A stretch of 64,000 nucleotides of DNA. Source: Bradyrhizobium sp. URHD0069. GTDB taxonomy: Bacteria > Pseudomonadota > Alphaproteobacteria > Rhizobiales > Xanthobacteraceae. Position 1 is the stretch's first letter. Each line of letters starts with the position of its first letter. Below are positions 1 through 8,982 of this stretch, piece by piece. The translations under genes and the position numbers were made by a program. The notes under the pieces were generated by a model. The model was not told the origin of the DNA and ran no database searches. It saw only the letters and a program-made list of their open reading frames with translations. Location of the stretch: assembly GCF_000701345.1 (NCBI RefSeq), contig NZ_JNIJ01000028.1:29545-93544 (forward strand). The letters are read 5' to 3'.

Positions 1-10
1 GGTCCCCTAT

Positions 11-883
11 ATGGCGCGCACCCGCGAATATTATCAGGCGATCGGCTACACCACGCCCTATCGCTGGGCGCATTATGTCGATGCGCCGTTCCAGCCCCTG
101 AAAAAGCCCCTCAACCAATCCCGCGTCGCCATCGTCACCACGGCGGCGCCGTTCGATCCCGCCAAGGGCGATCAGGGTCCGGGCGCAAAATATAACGGCG
201 GCGCGAAATTTTATTCCGTCTATGGCGGCGACACCTCGAAGACGCATGATCTGCGGATTTCACACCTTGCCTATGATCGCGTGCACACATCAGCCGAGGA
301 CAGCGGCACCTGGTTTCCGCTGTCGCAACTGGAGCGCCTCGCCCGCGAAGGACGGATAGGCGAAGTCGCGCCGCGGTTTTTCGGCGTCCCGACCAACCGC
401 AGCCATCGCGTCACCATCGAGATCGACGCGCCTGAAATCCTCGCGCGCTGCCGGGCCGATAAGGTAGATGTCGCCGTGCTGGTGCCGAACTGCCCGGTAT
501 GCCACCAGACCGTCAGCCTGGTCGCTCGCCACCTGGACGCCAACGGCACCTCCACCGTCGTGATGGGTTGCGCCAAGGACATCGTCGAGCACGCCGCGGT
601 GCCGCGGTTTCTGTTCAGCGATTTTCCGCTGGGAAATTCGGCGGGCAAGCCGCACGATCCGGACTCGCAGGCCTTCACGCTGGAGCTCGCGCTGCGCGTG
701 TTGGAAACGGCACCGGCTGCGCAAACCACCGTCCACTCGCCGCTGCGCTGGAGCGCGGACGTCTCCTGGAAGCGCGATTATAACAACATCGCACTCCTGA
801 GCGCAGACGAACTGGCGCGCCGTCGGCGCGAGTTCGATGCGCAGAAGCAAATCGCACGCGGATTGCGCGAGAGCGCGGCGTAA
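11..883 (+). CDS. GrdB/PrdB-like (glycine/proline reductase selenoprotein family) protein
   Basis: The 290-residue protein resembles the glycine/sarcosine/betaine reductase B and D-proline reductase PrdB superfamily. A CPVC motif (residues 161-164) follows a hydrophobic strand (VAVLVPN) and precedes a helix, where classical members carry the redox-active Sec/Cys-x-x-Cys. No TGA selenocysteine codon is seen; the site is all cysteine. The clostridial partners (GrdA/C/D, PrdA) are absent from the visible neighbourhood, so Stickland-type reduction is unlikely and the true substrate is unknown. The reading frame is open to the left edge, so the start may lie outside the window; the ATG used has no obvious ribosome binding site. 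Family assignment is fairly secure, function is not. Confidence 0.7.
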   Translation: MARTREYYQAIGYTTPYRWAHYVDAPFQPLKKPLNQSRVAIVTTAAPFDPAKGDQGPGAKYNGGAKFYSVYGGDTSKTHDLRISHLAYDRVHTSAEDSGTWFPLSQLERLAREGRIGEVAPRFFGVPTNRSHRVTIEIDAPEILARCRADKVDVAVLVPNCPVCHQTVSLVARHLDANGTSTVVMGCAKDIVEHAAVPRFLFSDFPLGNSAGKPHDPDSQAFTLELALRVLETAPAAQTTVHSPLRWSADVSWKRDYNNIALLSADELARRRREFDAQKQIARGLRESAA

Positions 884-1024
884 CCTTACGCACACGCAAT
901 ATTGCCCCTGATTCCGCGCGGCTCCGGGCGGGATCGGTTTACGTTAACGCGACATTTTGGCGGCCGCGGTCTTTCGCGTGCGGCGCGGCTGGGTAAGGTC
1001 CTCCTCTTTATTGGGGGATTTTCG

Positions 1025-1375
1025 ATGTTGGGTCGACGTCAAAGCACGCGCGACAAGATCATCTATGGCGGCGTGGCAGAGCTCGGGGAGCACGGCGCGG
1101 ATGGCGTCGTCCGCAACATCCCCGACAAAGGCGCCAGCATCGAACGCAGCAACGTCATCAAACTCCCCAAAGAGCAGATGTCGCTGACGATCGAGCGAAA
1201 AGGCCGTTCCTTGCTCGCCAAAATCATCTGGTGGCGCGACAATTTCGTCGGCGTAGCCTTCTCGGAAATCCCGCCCCAGCTACCCGTCTCTGATCTCGCG
1301 GAACGGCTGCGCAAGAGCGAGCAGAAAAAGCGCCAGCTGCAGCGCCGCATCAAAAAGCTTATCGGCGAAGGCTGA
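1025..1375 (+). CDS. Small PilZ-domain protein
   Basis: A 116-residue single-domain protein with the layout of a PilZ cyclic-di-GMP receptor. An RxxxR-like motif (RQSTR, residues 5-9) is followed by beta strands and NIPDKG (31-36), which sits where the canonical [D/N]xSxxG motif is expected; Pro replaces the conserved Ser, so binding may be weakened. The C-terminal ~25 residues are a basic helix. I chose the ATG preceded by GGGGATTTTCG because the longer reading frame upstream has no family resemblance. A second PilZ gene follows about 100 bp downstream on the same strand, suggesting co-expression or duplication. The target of the protein is not evident. Confidence 0.7.
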   Translation: MLGRRQSTRDKIIYGGVAELGEHGADGVVRNIPDKGASIERSNVIKLPKEQMSLTIERKGRSLLAKIIWWRDNFVGVAFSEIPPQLPVSDLAERLRKSEQKKRQLQRRIKKLIGEG

Positions 1376-1480
1376 ACCGAACGACGCCGAAGTAACGGCG
1401 TGTACTCCTGGATGCGCGCATTACCTATATGTCCTGGTATTGAGGCGAATTTGGAAGTCTTTGATAACCTCAAGAAATGA

Positions 1481-2266
1481 ATGCGTTCGCGTCGCTCTTT
1501 CGTTGGGCTAACCACTTTAAAACGTGCGGCTTTGGCTGAGGATGTAGTACCGGTGTCTATCGAAAATTTTAGCAAACGGCGAGCCGTCAACATTGCCGTC
1601 CGTGGGAACTACAGCCTCGCAAAATGGTATGACAAACAGGGAAAGCCCCGCACCTTCGCGTGCCGGACCACGCGCGTTTCGCCGTTCCGGATGATGGTCG
1701 AGGTGCCAGTGGTCGGCAAGGTCGGCGATCCCATCACATCCTATTTCAACGATTTCGGTAAACTCGAGGGCTTTATCAGCGACACCACGACCGGCGCCTT
1801 CCTCTTCGAACTCGAGATGACACGGTCCAAGCGGGAGAAGCTCGCGAGCAAGCTCACTTGGCTGGAAAAGAAGCTGAAAAATCCCAGCATCCCCGATACC
1901 AGGAAAGATGCGCGCATCGTCCCGGTAAGTCCGCATTCAACTCTGATCTTGGCCGACGGCACCACTCATGGCTGCTTCGTCATCGACATGTCGGTCTCGG
2001 GTGTCGCGGTGTCCGCCCAAGTGCAGCCGCCAATTGGAATGCCCCTGGCCGTCGGAGCCTGCATCGGCCGCGTCGTCCGACTTTTACCCAATGGCTTCGC
2101 GGTCAAGTTCGTCGAACAACAACAGCGATTCGATCTCAACCGGCTTATCGTCCGATCCGCACCGCCGCCTTCCGCAGGCGGCGCGAAGCGTGTGTCCACC
2201 TCAACAACGCGGGCTTTTGAAAGTCGTCGCCTGAACGGTATCACAGCGGCAACGCAGCGCGACTAG
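1481..2266 (+). CDS. Two-domain PilZ protein
   Basis: The 261-residue protein has a degenerate PilZ-like beta barrel at about residues 35-110, a basic helical linker (113-135) and a well-formed PilZ domain from about 140 to 225. The second domain carries RKDAR (141-145) and DMSVSG (169-174), matching the RxxxR and [D/N]xSxxG cyclic-di-GMP motifs. It therefore probably senses c-di-GMP and transmits it to an unknown partner through the first domain or linker. The C-terminal 35 residues are low complexity. The ATG lacks a clear Shine-Dalgarno, so the N-terminal ~20 residues are uncertain. It lies directly after another PilZ gene. Confidence 0.75.
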   Translation: MRSRRSFVGLTTLKRAALAEDVVPVSIENFSKRRAVNIAVRGNYSLAKWYDKQGKPRTFACRTTRVSPFRMMVEVPVVGKVGDPITSYFNDFGKLEGFISDTTTGAFLFELEMTRSKREKLASKLTWLEKKLKNPSIPDTRKDARIVPVSPHSTLILADGTTHGCFVIDMSVSGVAVSAQVQPPIGMPLAVGACIGRVVRLLPNGFAVKFVEQQQRFDLNRLIVRSAPPPSAGGAKRVSTSTTRAFESRRLNGITAATQRD

Positions 2267-2375
2267 ATGTGAACTTTCAAGATAAGGCGGGCGCTTTGCT
2301 GCCAATGCTAACGCAGTAAGAGGTCGCATGCCGACGTGACAAGTCGGGCATTCCTGCGTTTCAGGACCGCCCGAT

Positions 2376-3512
2376 TCAATTCGCATTTGATGATGAAGGT
2401 GCCGATCGTATCTGCCAAAACCTGAGCAAGCGGCGCGCGTTTTCAGTCGTCAGGCTGCCAAATTGACGTCTAGCGTTGGCTAATTCATGCGAGCCCATTG
2501 AGCCAGTCGCAAAGCGGCTCTCCAGCACCGCGTAAACCGTCTCCCAGCTTAGCCCCGCTACCTTACAAGGAATAAGGACGCCGCCGTCGCGAAGGCTTTG
2601 CATCAGGGGACGAACTACTTCGATGGTGGATTGCGACAGCACGGCAAGTGCAGCGACAGTTTCTTCGTATTTGCGTTGTTTAGCGAACCCGAACAAAGTC
2701 GCTTCATTGAGTTCGCCCTTGTCGTTCAGCAGCGCCACCAATTCCTTAGCCGCGGCAAAGTTGCGAACCTTGGACATTTCGCGATTAACGCCGCCTGAGA
2801 CGGCGGCAATCGCGCCTCGGATTTCCTCGAACAAATGAGGCGGCGCGCGTGACAATAGCCTCACTCGGACGGCTTCCGTCGCACTGCGCAACAGTTGATG
2901 GCGAAGTGCCGACGGCAAATCGACACGGATCCCGGTTCCGACGGCAAGTTCAGGATCGGATTCAGCCTGCGCGACAAGAATTGCAAATCCAGCTGCGGAC
3001 ACGCGCGCACCGGGATTATTGACTAGCCGGCGGCTGACGGTCGGATACCGACGCGCCAATAGCACATCGGTGACGACTTCCTTCAACCACCAACGACCCG
3101 AAATCGCCAACAAATGCTGCTCACCTTTGGTCTCGGCGACTTCGACCAAGTCCTCTGTGCTCAGACGCGCAGATTCCGTCAAAACGGGTCCGGCGATCGC
3201 GATCTCATCGTTCCTTGCAAGGCGCCGAACGACCGACGGCGGCGCATGGGCAACGGGAGCAAGTTGAACGCTCATTTCAGCAAGGGCTATGCGGGCGCTG
3301 ACATCCGCGATCGCCCGAATCTCTATCGTCTTTATGAGACGCTCGAGCACATCGTCAAATAGCTGAATCTGCTCACTACTGAAGCTGTCCGCGGACGACA
3401 GAAAAAGATTTGTAACGCGCTTGATGGTGTCTAAGCGCTTTTCCTCTGACCCAATATCTATGGCCGCTTCGACTTGGTCGACGATTGATAGAGATGCATC
3501 TGGCATGCTCAT
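2376..3512 (-). CDS. DUF2336 domain-containing protein
   Basis: A 378-residue, mostly alpha-helical soluble protein that matches the DUF2336 family of alphaproteobacteria. Features seen are the acidic N-terminus, helical repeats with PSVVRRLARNDEIAIAGPVL (residues ~92-111), and the following LAISGRWWLKEVVTDVLL-like segments typical of this HEAT-like fold. No catalytic motif or membrane segment is visible. DUF2336 proteins are often found near signalling or flagellar genes; here the neighbours are PilZ genes, convergent with it, and clpA. Function unknown. The start ATG at MSMPDAS is preceded by a GAAACGCTCAGG-type sequence; the next Met is two codons in. Confidence 0.75.
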   Translation of the reverse strand: MSMPDASLSIVDQVEAAIDIGSEEKRLDTIKRVTNLFLSSADSFSSEQIQLFDDVLERLIKTIEIRAIADVSARIALAEMSVQLAPVAHAPPSVVRRLARNDEIAIAGPVLTESARLSTEDLVEVAETKGEQHLLAISGRWWLKEVVTDVLLARRYPTVSRRLVNNPGARVSAAGFAILVAQAESDPELAVGTGIRVDLPSALRHQLLRSATEAVRVRLLSRAPPHLFEEIRGAIAAVSGGVNREMSKVRNFAAAKELVALLNDKGELNEATLFGFAKQRKYEETVAALAVLSQSTIEVVRPLMQSLRDGGVLIPCKVAGLSWETVYAVLESRFATGSMGSHELANARRQFGSLTTENARRLLRFWQIRSAPSSSNAN

Positions 3513-3665
3513 CCTGAGCGTTTCGTGAGCGCTGTTCTAAGCTGATTAACAAATTGTACGGGGAATACCTGAATAGTCCGTAAAATTGGAACTTTGGCCG
3601 TCATCGCCGGCAAAGCACGATGTCCGTCCGGGCAACGCCCCTGCGGACTGGCCACGTCGCGCATC

Positions 3666-3697
3666 AAAAAAGCCGGCGGTCTTGCGACACGCCGGCT
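3666..3697 (-). terminator. Rho-independent terminator of clpA
   Basis: Read on the minus strand, an 8-bp GC-rich stem (AGCCGGCG / CGCCGGCT) with an 11-nt loop is followed directly by a run of six T residues. It begins about 35 bp after the clpA stop codon, the expected place for an intrinsic terminator. Confidence 0.85.
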
Positions 3698-3721
3698 CTT
3701 CATTCGCGGCTCTTCATTCGC
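3694..3721. repeat. Perfect 14-bp tandem duplication beside the clpA terminator
   Basis: GGCTCTTCATTCGC occurs twice with no spacer (3694-3707 and 3708-3721). The first unit includes part of the upstream arm of the clpA terminator, so the duplication lies between the clpA stop codon and the hairpin. It looks like a recent slippage or duplication event. Confidence 0.9.
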
Positions 3722-3733
3722 GATATAAACCGC

Positions 3734-6157
3734 TCACGCCTTGACTAGCGGACCTCGTGAGACCGGGCCCTTGGAGCCGCCACCGCTCGGCCCGCCGGGT
3801 TTCGGCTTGCGCGGCACGGTGCGCTTGCGCGCGCCGGGCAGCTTTTCCGGCTTCGGCGTGACCGGCCCCTCGACATATTCGAAGCCGATCTTCTCCTGAT
3901 CCGCTTCCGCGGCCGCCTCGTCCTTGACCAGCACGACGCGAACGTGGCCGCCGCCCTTGAGCTTGCCGAACAGCACCTCGTCGGCCAGCGGCTTCTTGAT
4001 GTGCTCCTGGATCACGCGGGACATCGGCCGCGCGCCCATCTGCTCGTCATAGCCGTGCTGAACCAGCCAAGCCTTTGCCGGATCCGACAGCTCGATGGTG
4101 ACGTCGCGGTCGGCGAGCTGCACTTCGAGCTGCAGCACGAACTTCTCTACCACCATACCGATCACGTCGGCATTGAGATGCGCGAACGAGACGATGGCGT
4201 CCAGCCGGTTGCGGAACTCGGGCGCGAACTGGCGATTGATCGCTTCGTGATCGTCGCCTTCCCGCTTGTTGCGCGTGAAGCCGAACGCCTGACGCGCCAG
4301 GTCGGCGGCGCCCGCGTTGGTGGTCATGATCAGGATCACGTTGCGGAAATTGACCTGCTTGCCGTTATGGTCGGTCAGCCGGCCATGATCCATGATCTGC
4401 AGCAGCACGTTGTACAGATCCGGGTGCGCCTTTTCGATTTCGTCGAGCAACACCACGCAGTGCGGATGCTGATCGACGCCGTCAGTGAGCAGACCGCCCT
4501 GGTCGAAACCGACGTAGCCCGGAGGCGCGCCGATCAGGCGCGACACGGTATGGCGCTCCATGTATTCGGACATGTCGAACCGGATCAGTTCGACGCCAAG
4601 CGACGCTGCGAGCTGCTTTGCAACTTCCGTCTTGCCGACGCCGGTCGGACCGGAGAACAGATACGAGCCGATCGGCTTCTCGGGTTCCCGCAACCCTGCC
4701 CGCGCCAACTTGATCGATGCTGCGAGCGCGTCGATCGCCTTGTCCTGGCCGAACACCACGCGTTTCAACGTCTGTTCGAGATGCCTTAGTACCTCCGCAT
4801 CGTTCTTGGAGACGCTCTTGGGCGGAATCCGGGCCATGGTCGCGATCGTGGTCTCGATTTCCTTGATGCCGATGGTTTTCTTGCGCTTGTTTTCCGCGAC
4901 CAGCATCTGGGCCGCGCCGGATTCGTCGATCACGTCGATCGCCTTGTCCGGGAGCTTGCGGTCGTGGATGTAACGCGATGACAGCTGCACCGCGGCCTCG
5001 ATCGCCTCGTTGGTGTATTTCAGCCGGTGATAGTCCTCGAAATAGGGTTTCAGACCTTTCAGGATCGCGATCGCATCCTCCACCGTCGGCTCATTGATGT
5101 CGATCTTCTGGAACCGGCGCACCAGCGCGCGGTCCTTCTCAAAGTGCTGACGGTATTCCTTGTAAGTCGTTGAGCCCATGCAGCGGATGGTGCCCGATGC
5201 CAGGGCCGGCTTGAGCAGATTGGAGGCATCCATCGCGCCGCCGGACGTCGCGCCGGCGCCGATCACCGTGTGGATCTCGTCGATGAACAGGATGGCGTTC
5301 GGATGCGCTTCGAGTTCCTTGAGGACCTGCTTCAGCCGCTCTTCAAAATCGCCGCGATAGCGTGTGCCCGCGAGCAGGGTTCCCATGTCGAGCGAGAAGA
5401 CTGTCGCCGCCGCTAACACTTCCGGAACTTCGCTGTCGACGATGCGCTTGGCGAGCCCTTCCGCAATCGCGGTCTTGCCGACGCCGGCTTCGCCGACGAA
5501 CAGCGGGTTATTCTTCTGCCGCCGGCAGAGCACCTGGATGGCGCGGTTGATTTCGGAGTTCCGTCCGATGACCGGATCGATCTTGCCGTCGCGCGCCTTC
5601 TTGTTGAGGTTCACGCAGTAAGTTTCGAGCGCTTCACCCTTTTTCTTGGAGTCCTCATTGCCTTTGGCCTCGGTCTCTTCGTCGACGCCGCGCACCGGGC
5701 GCGCCTCAGACACTCCGGGCCGCTTGGCGATGCCGTGGCTGATGTAATTGACCGCGTCGTAGCGGGTCATGTCCTGTTCCTGCAGGAAATAGGCGGCATG
5801 GCTCTCGCGCTCCGCGAAGATCGCGATCAGCACGTTGGCGCCGGTGACCTCCTCGCGCCCGGACGACTGGACGTGAATCACCGCGCGCTGGATAACGCGC
5901 TGGAAACCCGCGGTCGGTTTGGCGTCGTCAGCCCCGTCCGTCACCAGATTTTCGAACTCGGTTTCGAGATAATTGACGAGACTGGTGCGCAGCTTGTCGA
6001 GATCGACGCTGCAGGCACGCATCACCGCGGCCGCATCGGAGTCATCGATCAGGGACAGCAGAAGGTGTTCAAGCGTCGCATATTGATGATGACGCTCGTT
6101 TGCAATCGCAAGCGCGCGATGCAGGGATTGTTCAAGGCTCTGAGAAAAAGTCGGCAT
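3734..6157 (-). CDS. clpA: ATP-dependent Clp protease ATP-binding subunit ClpA
   Basis: ClpA is the AAA+ unfoldase that feeds substrates, including N-degron proteins delivered by ClpS, into ClpP. The 807-residue protein has the double Clp_N repeat (1-145), AAA1 with Walker A GEAGVGKT (222-229) and Walker B LFIDEIHT, AAA2 with GPTGVGKT near 510 and Walker B VVLLDEIEKAH, and the C-terminal D2-small domain. The ClpP-binding loop appears as FGF (AFGFTRNK) where E. coli has IGL. A basic Pro/Gly/Lys tail of about 50 residues after the D2 domain is longer than in enterobacterial ClpA. The ATG follows AGAGGA. clpS lies upstream on the same strand, 244 bp away. Confidence 0.97.
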   Translation of the reverse strand: MPTFSQSLEQSLHRALAIANERHHQYATLEHLLLSLIDDSDAAAVMRACSVDLDKLRTSLVNYLETEFENLVTDGADDAKPTAGFQRVIQRAVIHVQSSGREEVTGANVLIAIFAERESHAAYFLQEQDMTRYDAVNYISHGIAKRPGVSEARPVRGVDEETEAKGNEDSKKKGEALETYCVNLNKKARDGKIDPVIGRNSEINRAIQVLCRRQKNNPLFVGEAGVGKTAIAEGLAKRIVDSEVPEVLAAATVFSLDMGTLLAGTRYRGDFEERLKQVLKELEAHPNAILFIDEIHTVIGAGATSGGAMDASNLLKPALASGTIRCMGSTTYKEYRQHFEKDRALVRRFQKIDINEPTVEDAIAILKGLKPYFEDYHRLKYTNEAIEAAVQLSSRYIHDRKLPDKAIDVIDESGAAQMLVAENKRKKTIGIKEIETTIATMARIPPKSVSKNDAEVLRHLEQTLKRVVFGQDKAIDALAASIKLARAGLREPEKPIGSYLFSGPTGVGKTEVAKQLAASLGVELIRFDMSEYMERHTVSRLIGAPPGYVGFDQGGLLTDGVDQHPHCVVLLDEIEKAHPDLYNVLLQIMDHGRLTDHNGKQVNFRNVILIMTTNAGAADLARQAFGFTRNKREGDDHEAINRQFAPEFRNRLDAIVSFAHLNADVIGMVVEKFVLQLEVQLADRDVTIELSDPAKAWLVQHGYDEQMGARPMSRVIQEHIKKPLADEVLFGKLKGGGHVRVVLVKDEAAAEADQEKIGFEYVEGPVTPKPEKLPGARKRTVPRKPKPGGPSGGGSKGPVSRGPLVKA

Positions 6158-6401
6158 TCGCGTCCTCTGTGGCCCCCGGCCATCATGATCGCCGTTACCC
6201 GGTCAGGCAACAACAACCTTTGTCATATAGTTGCATCCGATCATGGCGAAAGACCGGCTCCCGGACCCCATTTGCACTTAGACCGAAGGCGCTACACCAG
6301 GGCAAATACGCTCAGCCGCCCGGGGGAAGGCCTACGCTCGTCCGATCCGCCCCATCTTTGAAGCAAAACCCGTTCCCATTCCTAGCGGATTTCGCGCGGC
6401 C

Positions 6402-6734
6402 TCACTTCTTTTCCATCACGCATTGCAGGGGATGCTGGTGCTTGCGAGCAAAATCCATCACCTGCGTCACTTTAGTCTCGGCGATCTCGTAGGTGAACAC
6501 CCCACACTCCCCGATGCCATGGTGATGGACGTGGAGCATGATCTTGGTCGCGGCCTCGACATCCTTCTGGAAGAACTTTTCCAGAACGTGAACGACGAAT
6601 TCCATTGGCGTGTAATCGTCGTTCAAGATCAGCACTCGGTAGAGATTCGGTCGCTTCGTCTTCGGCTTTACCTTGGCGATGACGGACGTGGCCGGACCGC
6701 CGGTACCCCCGGTGCGGTTCTCATCATTGCCCAT
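6402..6734 (-). CDS. clpS: ATP-dependent Clp protease adaptor ClpS
   Basis: ClpS delivers N-end-rule substrates to ClpA. The C-terminal 80 residues carry the full family signature: the Asn-Asp-Asp-Tyr-Thr-Pro-Met-Glu-Phe-Val loop (VLILNDDYTPMEFVV) that forms the N-degron pocket, the FF.KD.EAA..IM helix, HHHGIGECGVFTYEIAETK and the C-terminal HPLQC.MEK. I placed the start at MGNDENRTGG, giving 110 residues, the usual size; ATGs at 6800 and an upstream GTG-type extension to 6869 are open and cannot be excluded because no strong Shine-Dalgarno marks any of them. It stands directly upstream of clpA in the same orientation. Confidence 0.93.
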   Translation of the reverse strand: MGNDENRTGGTGGPATSVIAKVKPKTKRPNLYRVLILNDDYTPMEFVVHVLEKFFQKDVEAATKIMLHVHHHGIGECGVFTYEIAETKVTQVMDFARKHQHPLQCVMEKK

Positions 6735-7227
6735 TCGGGGAATAGATGCGGCGGTGGCGGGCGGCGCGGACGAATCAAATCTGGAAGTCAGTTGCAGCAT
6801 GGCACAGGCGTTCGAAGTCCCCACGGGAAACCGGAAAACGACCAGGTGATGTCCTCCTGCCGGAGCCATCCTAAGAGTTCCCGGATACGCTTCCCAGATC
6901 GCCGCTCCCGGCCGGTCGACCCATCAGCTAAATCAATTAGCTGGAATATGGGTCCACCTTCGGCCCGCCGCAAGCACGCAAATTTTGGTCAGATGCAGGC
7001 AGCGCCGCGCCGATTACCGGGCTCGGCAATCTGGCCAAGGTTAATCAATCCTGTCGGATTTGACAAAGGTAAGTCGCAAGCTGTTTAGCCGCCATTGAGG
7101 ATAGCCGCCGCTTTTGGCGGGCGGCCCGCAATTTGTGCGGGTATTGACCCGTTTTCTCAAGGGAGATTTACCGCCCGTTCAGCGGCAACCACCGAAATGG
7201 CAGCAGAAACCAATATTTCGGTGACCC
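6735..7227. other. Divergent intergenic region between clpS and the TadG-like gene
   Basis: About 490 bp separating clpS (minus) from the TadG-like gene (plus). It must hold the promoters of both. The part nearest clpS is open in the clpS frame and may encode an N-terminal extension. I see no convincing small gene, terminator or strong palindrome here. Confidence 0.5.
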
Positions 7228-8907
7228 ATGATGTTCTGTGCATCCGTTACCCGTCATGTTCGCGAAGCGATCCGCCGCTTCGCTGCGTCCAATCAGGGCA
7301 ATATTGCGGTAATCTTTGCCATTACGCTTGTGCCCCTCATCAGTTTCGTAGGCGCCGCAATCGACTATAGCCGGGCCAATCGCGCCCGCTCGACCATGCA
7401 GGCCGCGCTCGACTCCACAGCATTGATGCTCTCCAAAGACTTCAACGAAGGCCGCATCACGGCGTCGGAGATCGAGGCGAAGGCGAAAATCTATTTCGCG
7501 GAACTCTATACCAATAAGGACTCGACCGTCACGTCCGTCGAAGCGACCTACACTCCGAAGGACAGCAGCGGGGCTTCTAACGTCGTAGTCACCGGATCCG
7601 GATACGTGATCAGCGACTTCATAAAAATCGCAGGTTACCCCCAGCTCAATTTCAAGACCGATGCGACCGCAAGCTGGGGCACCGCGCGAATGCGCGTTGC
7701 GATGGTGCTTGACGTCACGGGATCGATGGCCAGTGACAACAAGATGCCCAATCTGAAAACCGCCGCGAAGGACATGATTACTACGCTTAGCAAGCTCAAC
7801 AAAATAACCGGCGACGTTTACATCTCCATCATTCCATTTTCGCGGGACGTCAACATAGGCACCGGCAGTCCGGGGCCGGCGGACTGGGTAACCGGTTGGG
7901 CTGCCTGGGAAGCCGAGCCAGCCGCCATCGTTCCTCCGGCTGACAAGATCACCAACTGGAAAAACTATGGACCCGGCTCGGCTTGTCCCTTCCGCAACAA
8001 GAAATTCCAATGCGTCGAGACGCGTGTCAGCGGCAGCAACCAGACCAATAAGATCCCAAACAGCGGTGATATTTGTCCGGGTGTCGATAGCGGTACGACC
8101 AATTATTATAACGGCTGCTACACCAGCGTATACAAAGGCACCAGCAGCGACGTCACGCTTTGCACTGGCTCATCAGGCTGCAGCTGCAACAACGCGGCAA
8201 TCGACGGTGTTGGCAGCGGCGATTGTTCTTGCACAGGTAGCGGCAGTAGCAAGGTCTGCAAGCAGACCCTTCGCGACTACGACCACACCTGGCAGCCCAA
8301 CCTTCGCAGCACCTGGAATGGTTGCGTCAAGGACCGGGAGCAAAATTACGACACAACGATTGACGAGCCCAAGCTCGGGGATGCAGCCACGCAGTTTGTG
8401 GTTGAGCAATACAAAGACTGTCCAAAGGCGTTGACGCCGATGAGCAATCAGTGGACTGCGCTCACGACCAGCATCGACGCTCTGTCGCCGGCCGGCAATA
8501 CCAACCAGCAGATCGGAGCCGCCTGGGGCGGGCTCTCGTTGAGCGTGCAGAAGGCGCCACTCTTTCCGCCCGCAAAGGATAGCGGCTATACCTACAACGA
8601 CTATCTCGTCCTGGTGTCCGACGGTATCAACACTGAGAATCGTTTTTCTAACAAGTCGTGGGAAATCGACGCCCGTCAGAAGATGCTCTGTGATAATCTC
8701 AAGAAGGCGCCGCACAATATCAAGATCTTCGCGCTTCAGATCAACACCAGCACAACAAACCCCGACCCCATCTCGGCGGTGCTGCAAGATTGCGGAAAAG
8801 GCACAGACGGCACCGACAACTTCCAAATGATAACGTCTGCCGCCGACACGGCCAGTGCCTTCCAAAATATTACGACGCAACTCTCCAAACTGCGCGTCAC
8901 GAGATAA
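7228..8907 (+). CDS. TadG-like pilus-assembly/VWA domain protein
   Basis: The 559-residue protein begins with a TadE/TadG-type membrane anchor: basic residues, the QGNIAVIFAI motif and one transmembrane helix (about 25-47), followed by YSRANRARSTMQAALDSTAL, typical of Flp pilus minor proteins. A von Willebrand factor A domain follows, with a MIDAS-like DVTGS at 162-166. Between the two halves of the VWA fold sits an insertion of roughly 120 residues (about 235-370) rich in Cys, Gly and Ser. The rest of a tad locus is not in the window, so this is an orphan, extracytoplasmic protein of unknown partner. The ATG/ATG start has no strong ribosome binding site. Confidence 0.8.
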   Translation: MMFCASVTRHVREAIRRFAASNQGNIAVIFAITLVPLISFVGAAIDYSRANRARSTMQAALDSTALMLSKDFNEGRITASEIEAKAKIYFAELYTNKDSTVTSVEATYTPKDSSGASNVVVTGSGYVISDFIKIAGYPQLNFKTDATASWGTARMRVAMVLDVTGSMASDNKMPNLKTAAKDMITTLSKLNKITGDVYISIIPFSRDVNIGTGSPGPADWVTGWAAWEAEPAAIVPPADKITNWKNYGPGSACPFRNKKFQCVETRVSGSNQTNKIPNSGDICPGVDSGTTNYYNGCYTSVYKGTSSDVTLCTGSSGCSCNNAAIDGVGSGDCSCTGSGSSKVCKQTLRDYDHTWQPNLRSTWNGCVKDREQNYDTTIDEPKLGDAATQFVVEQYKDCPKALTPMSNQWTALTTSIDALSPAGNTNQQIGAAWGGLSLSVQKAPLFPPAKDSGYTYNDYLVLVSDGINTENRFSNKSWEIDARQKMLCDNLKKAPHNIKIFALQINTSTTNPDPISAVLQDCGKGTDGTDNFQMITSAADTASAFQNITTQLSKLRVTR

Positions 8908-8930
8908 GCGGCCCAATCCCGGAACAACAA

Positions 8931-8959
8931 AAAAGCCCGGCCGCAATGGCCGGGCTTTT
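8931..8959. terminator. Bidirectional intrinsic terminator
   Basis: A 12-bp perfect inverted repeat, AAAAGCCCGGCC / GGCCGGGCTTTT, with a 5-nt loop lies between the convergent TadG-like and phasin genes. It has A runs on one side and T runs on the other, so it can terminate transcription from both directions. Confidence 0.93.
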
Positions 8960-8982
8960 GATTTTTGAAAACAGTACGGAGT

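Noticed and set aside
3509..3703. 64-codon minus-strand ORF between clpA and the DUF2336 gene
   Set aside because: It spans the clpA terminator, lacks a ribosome binding site and has no family resemblance.
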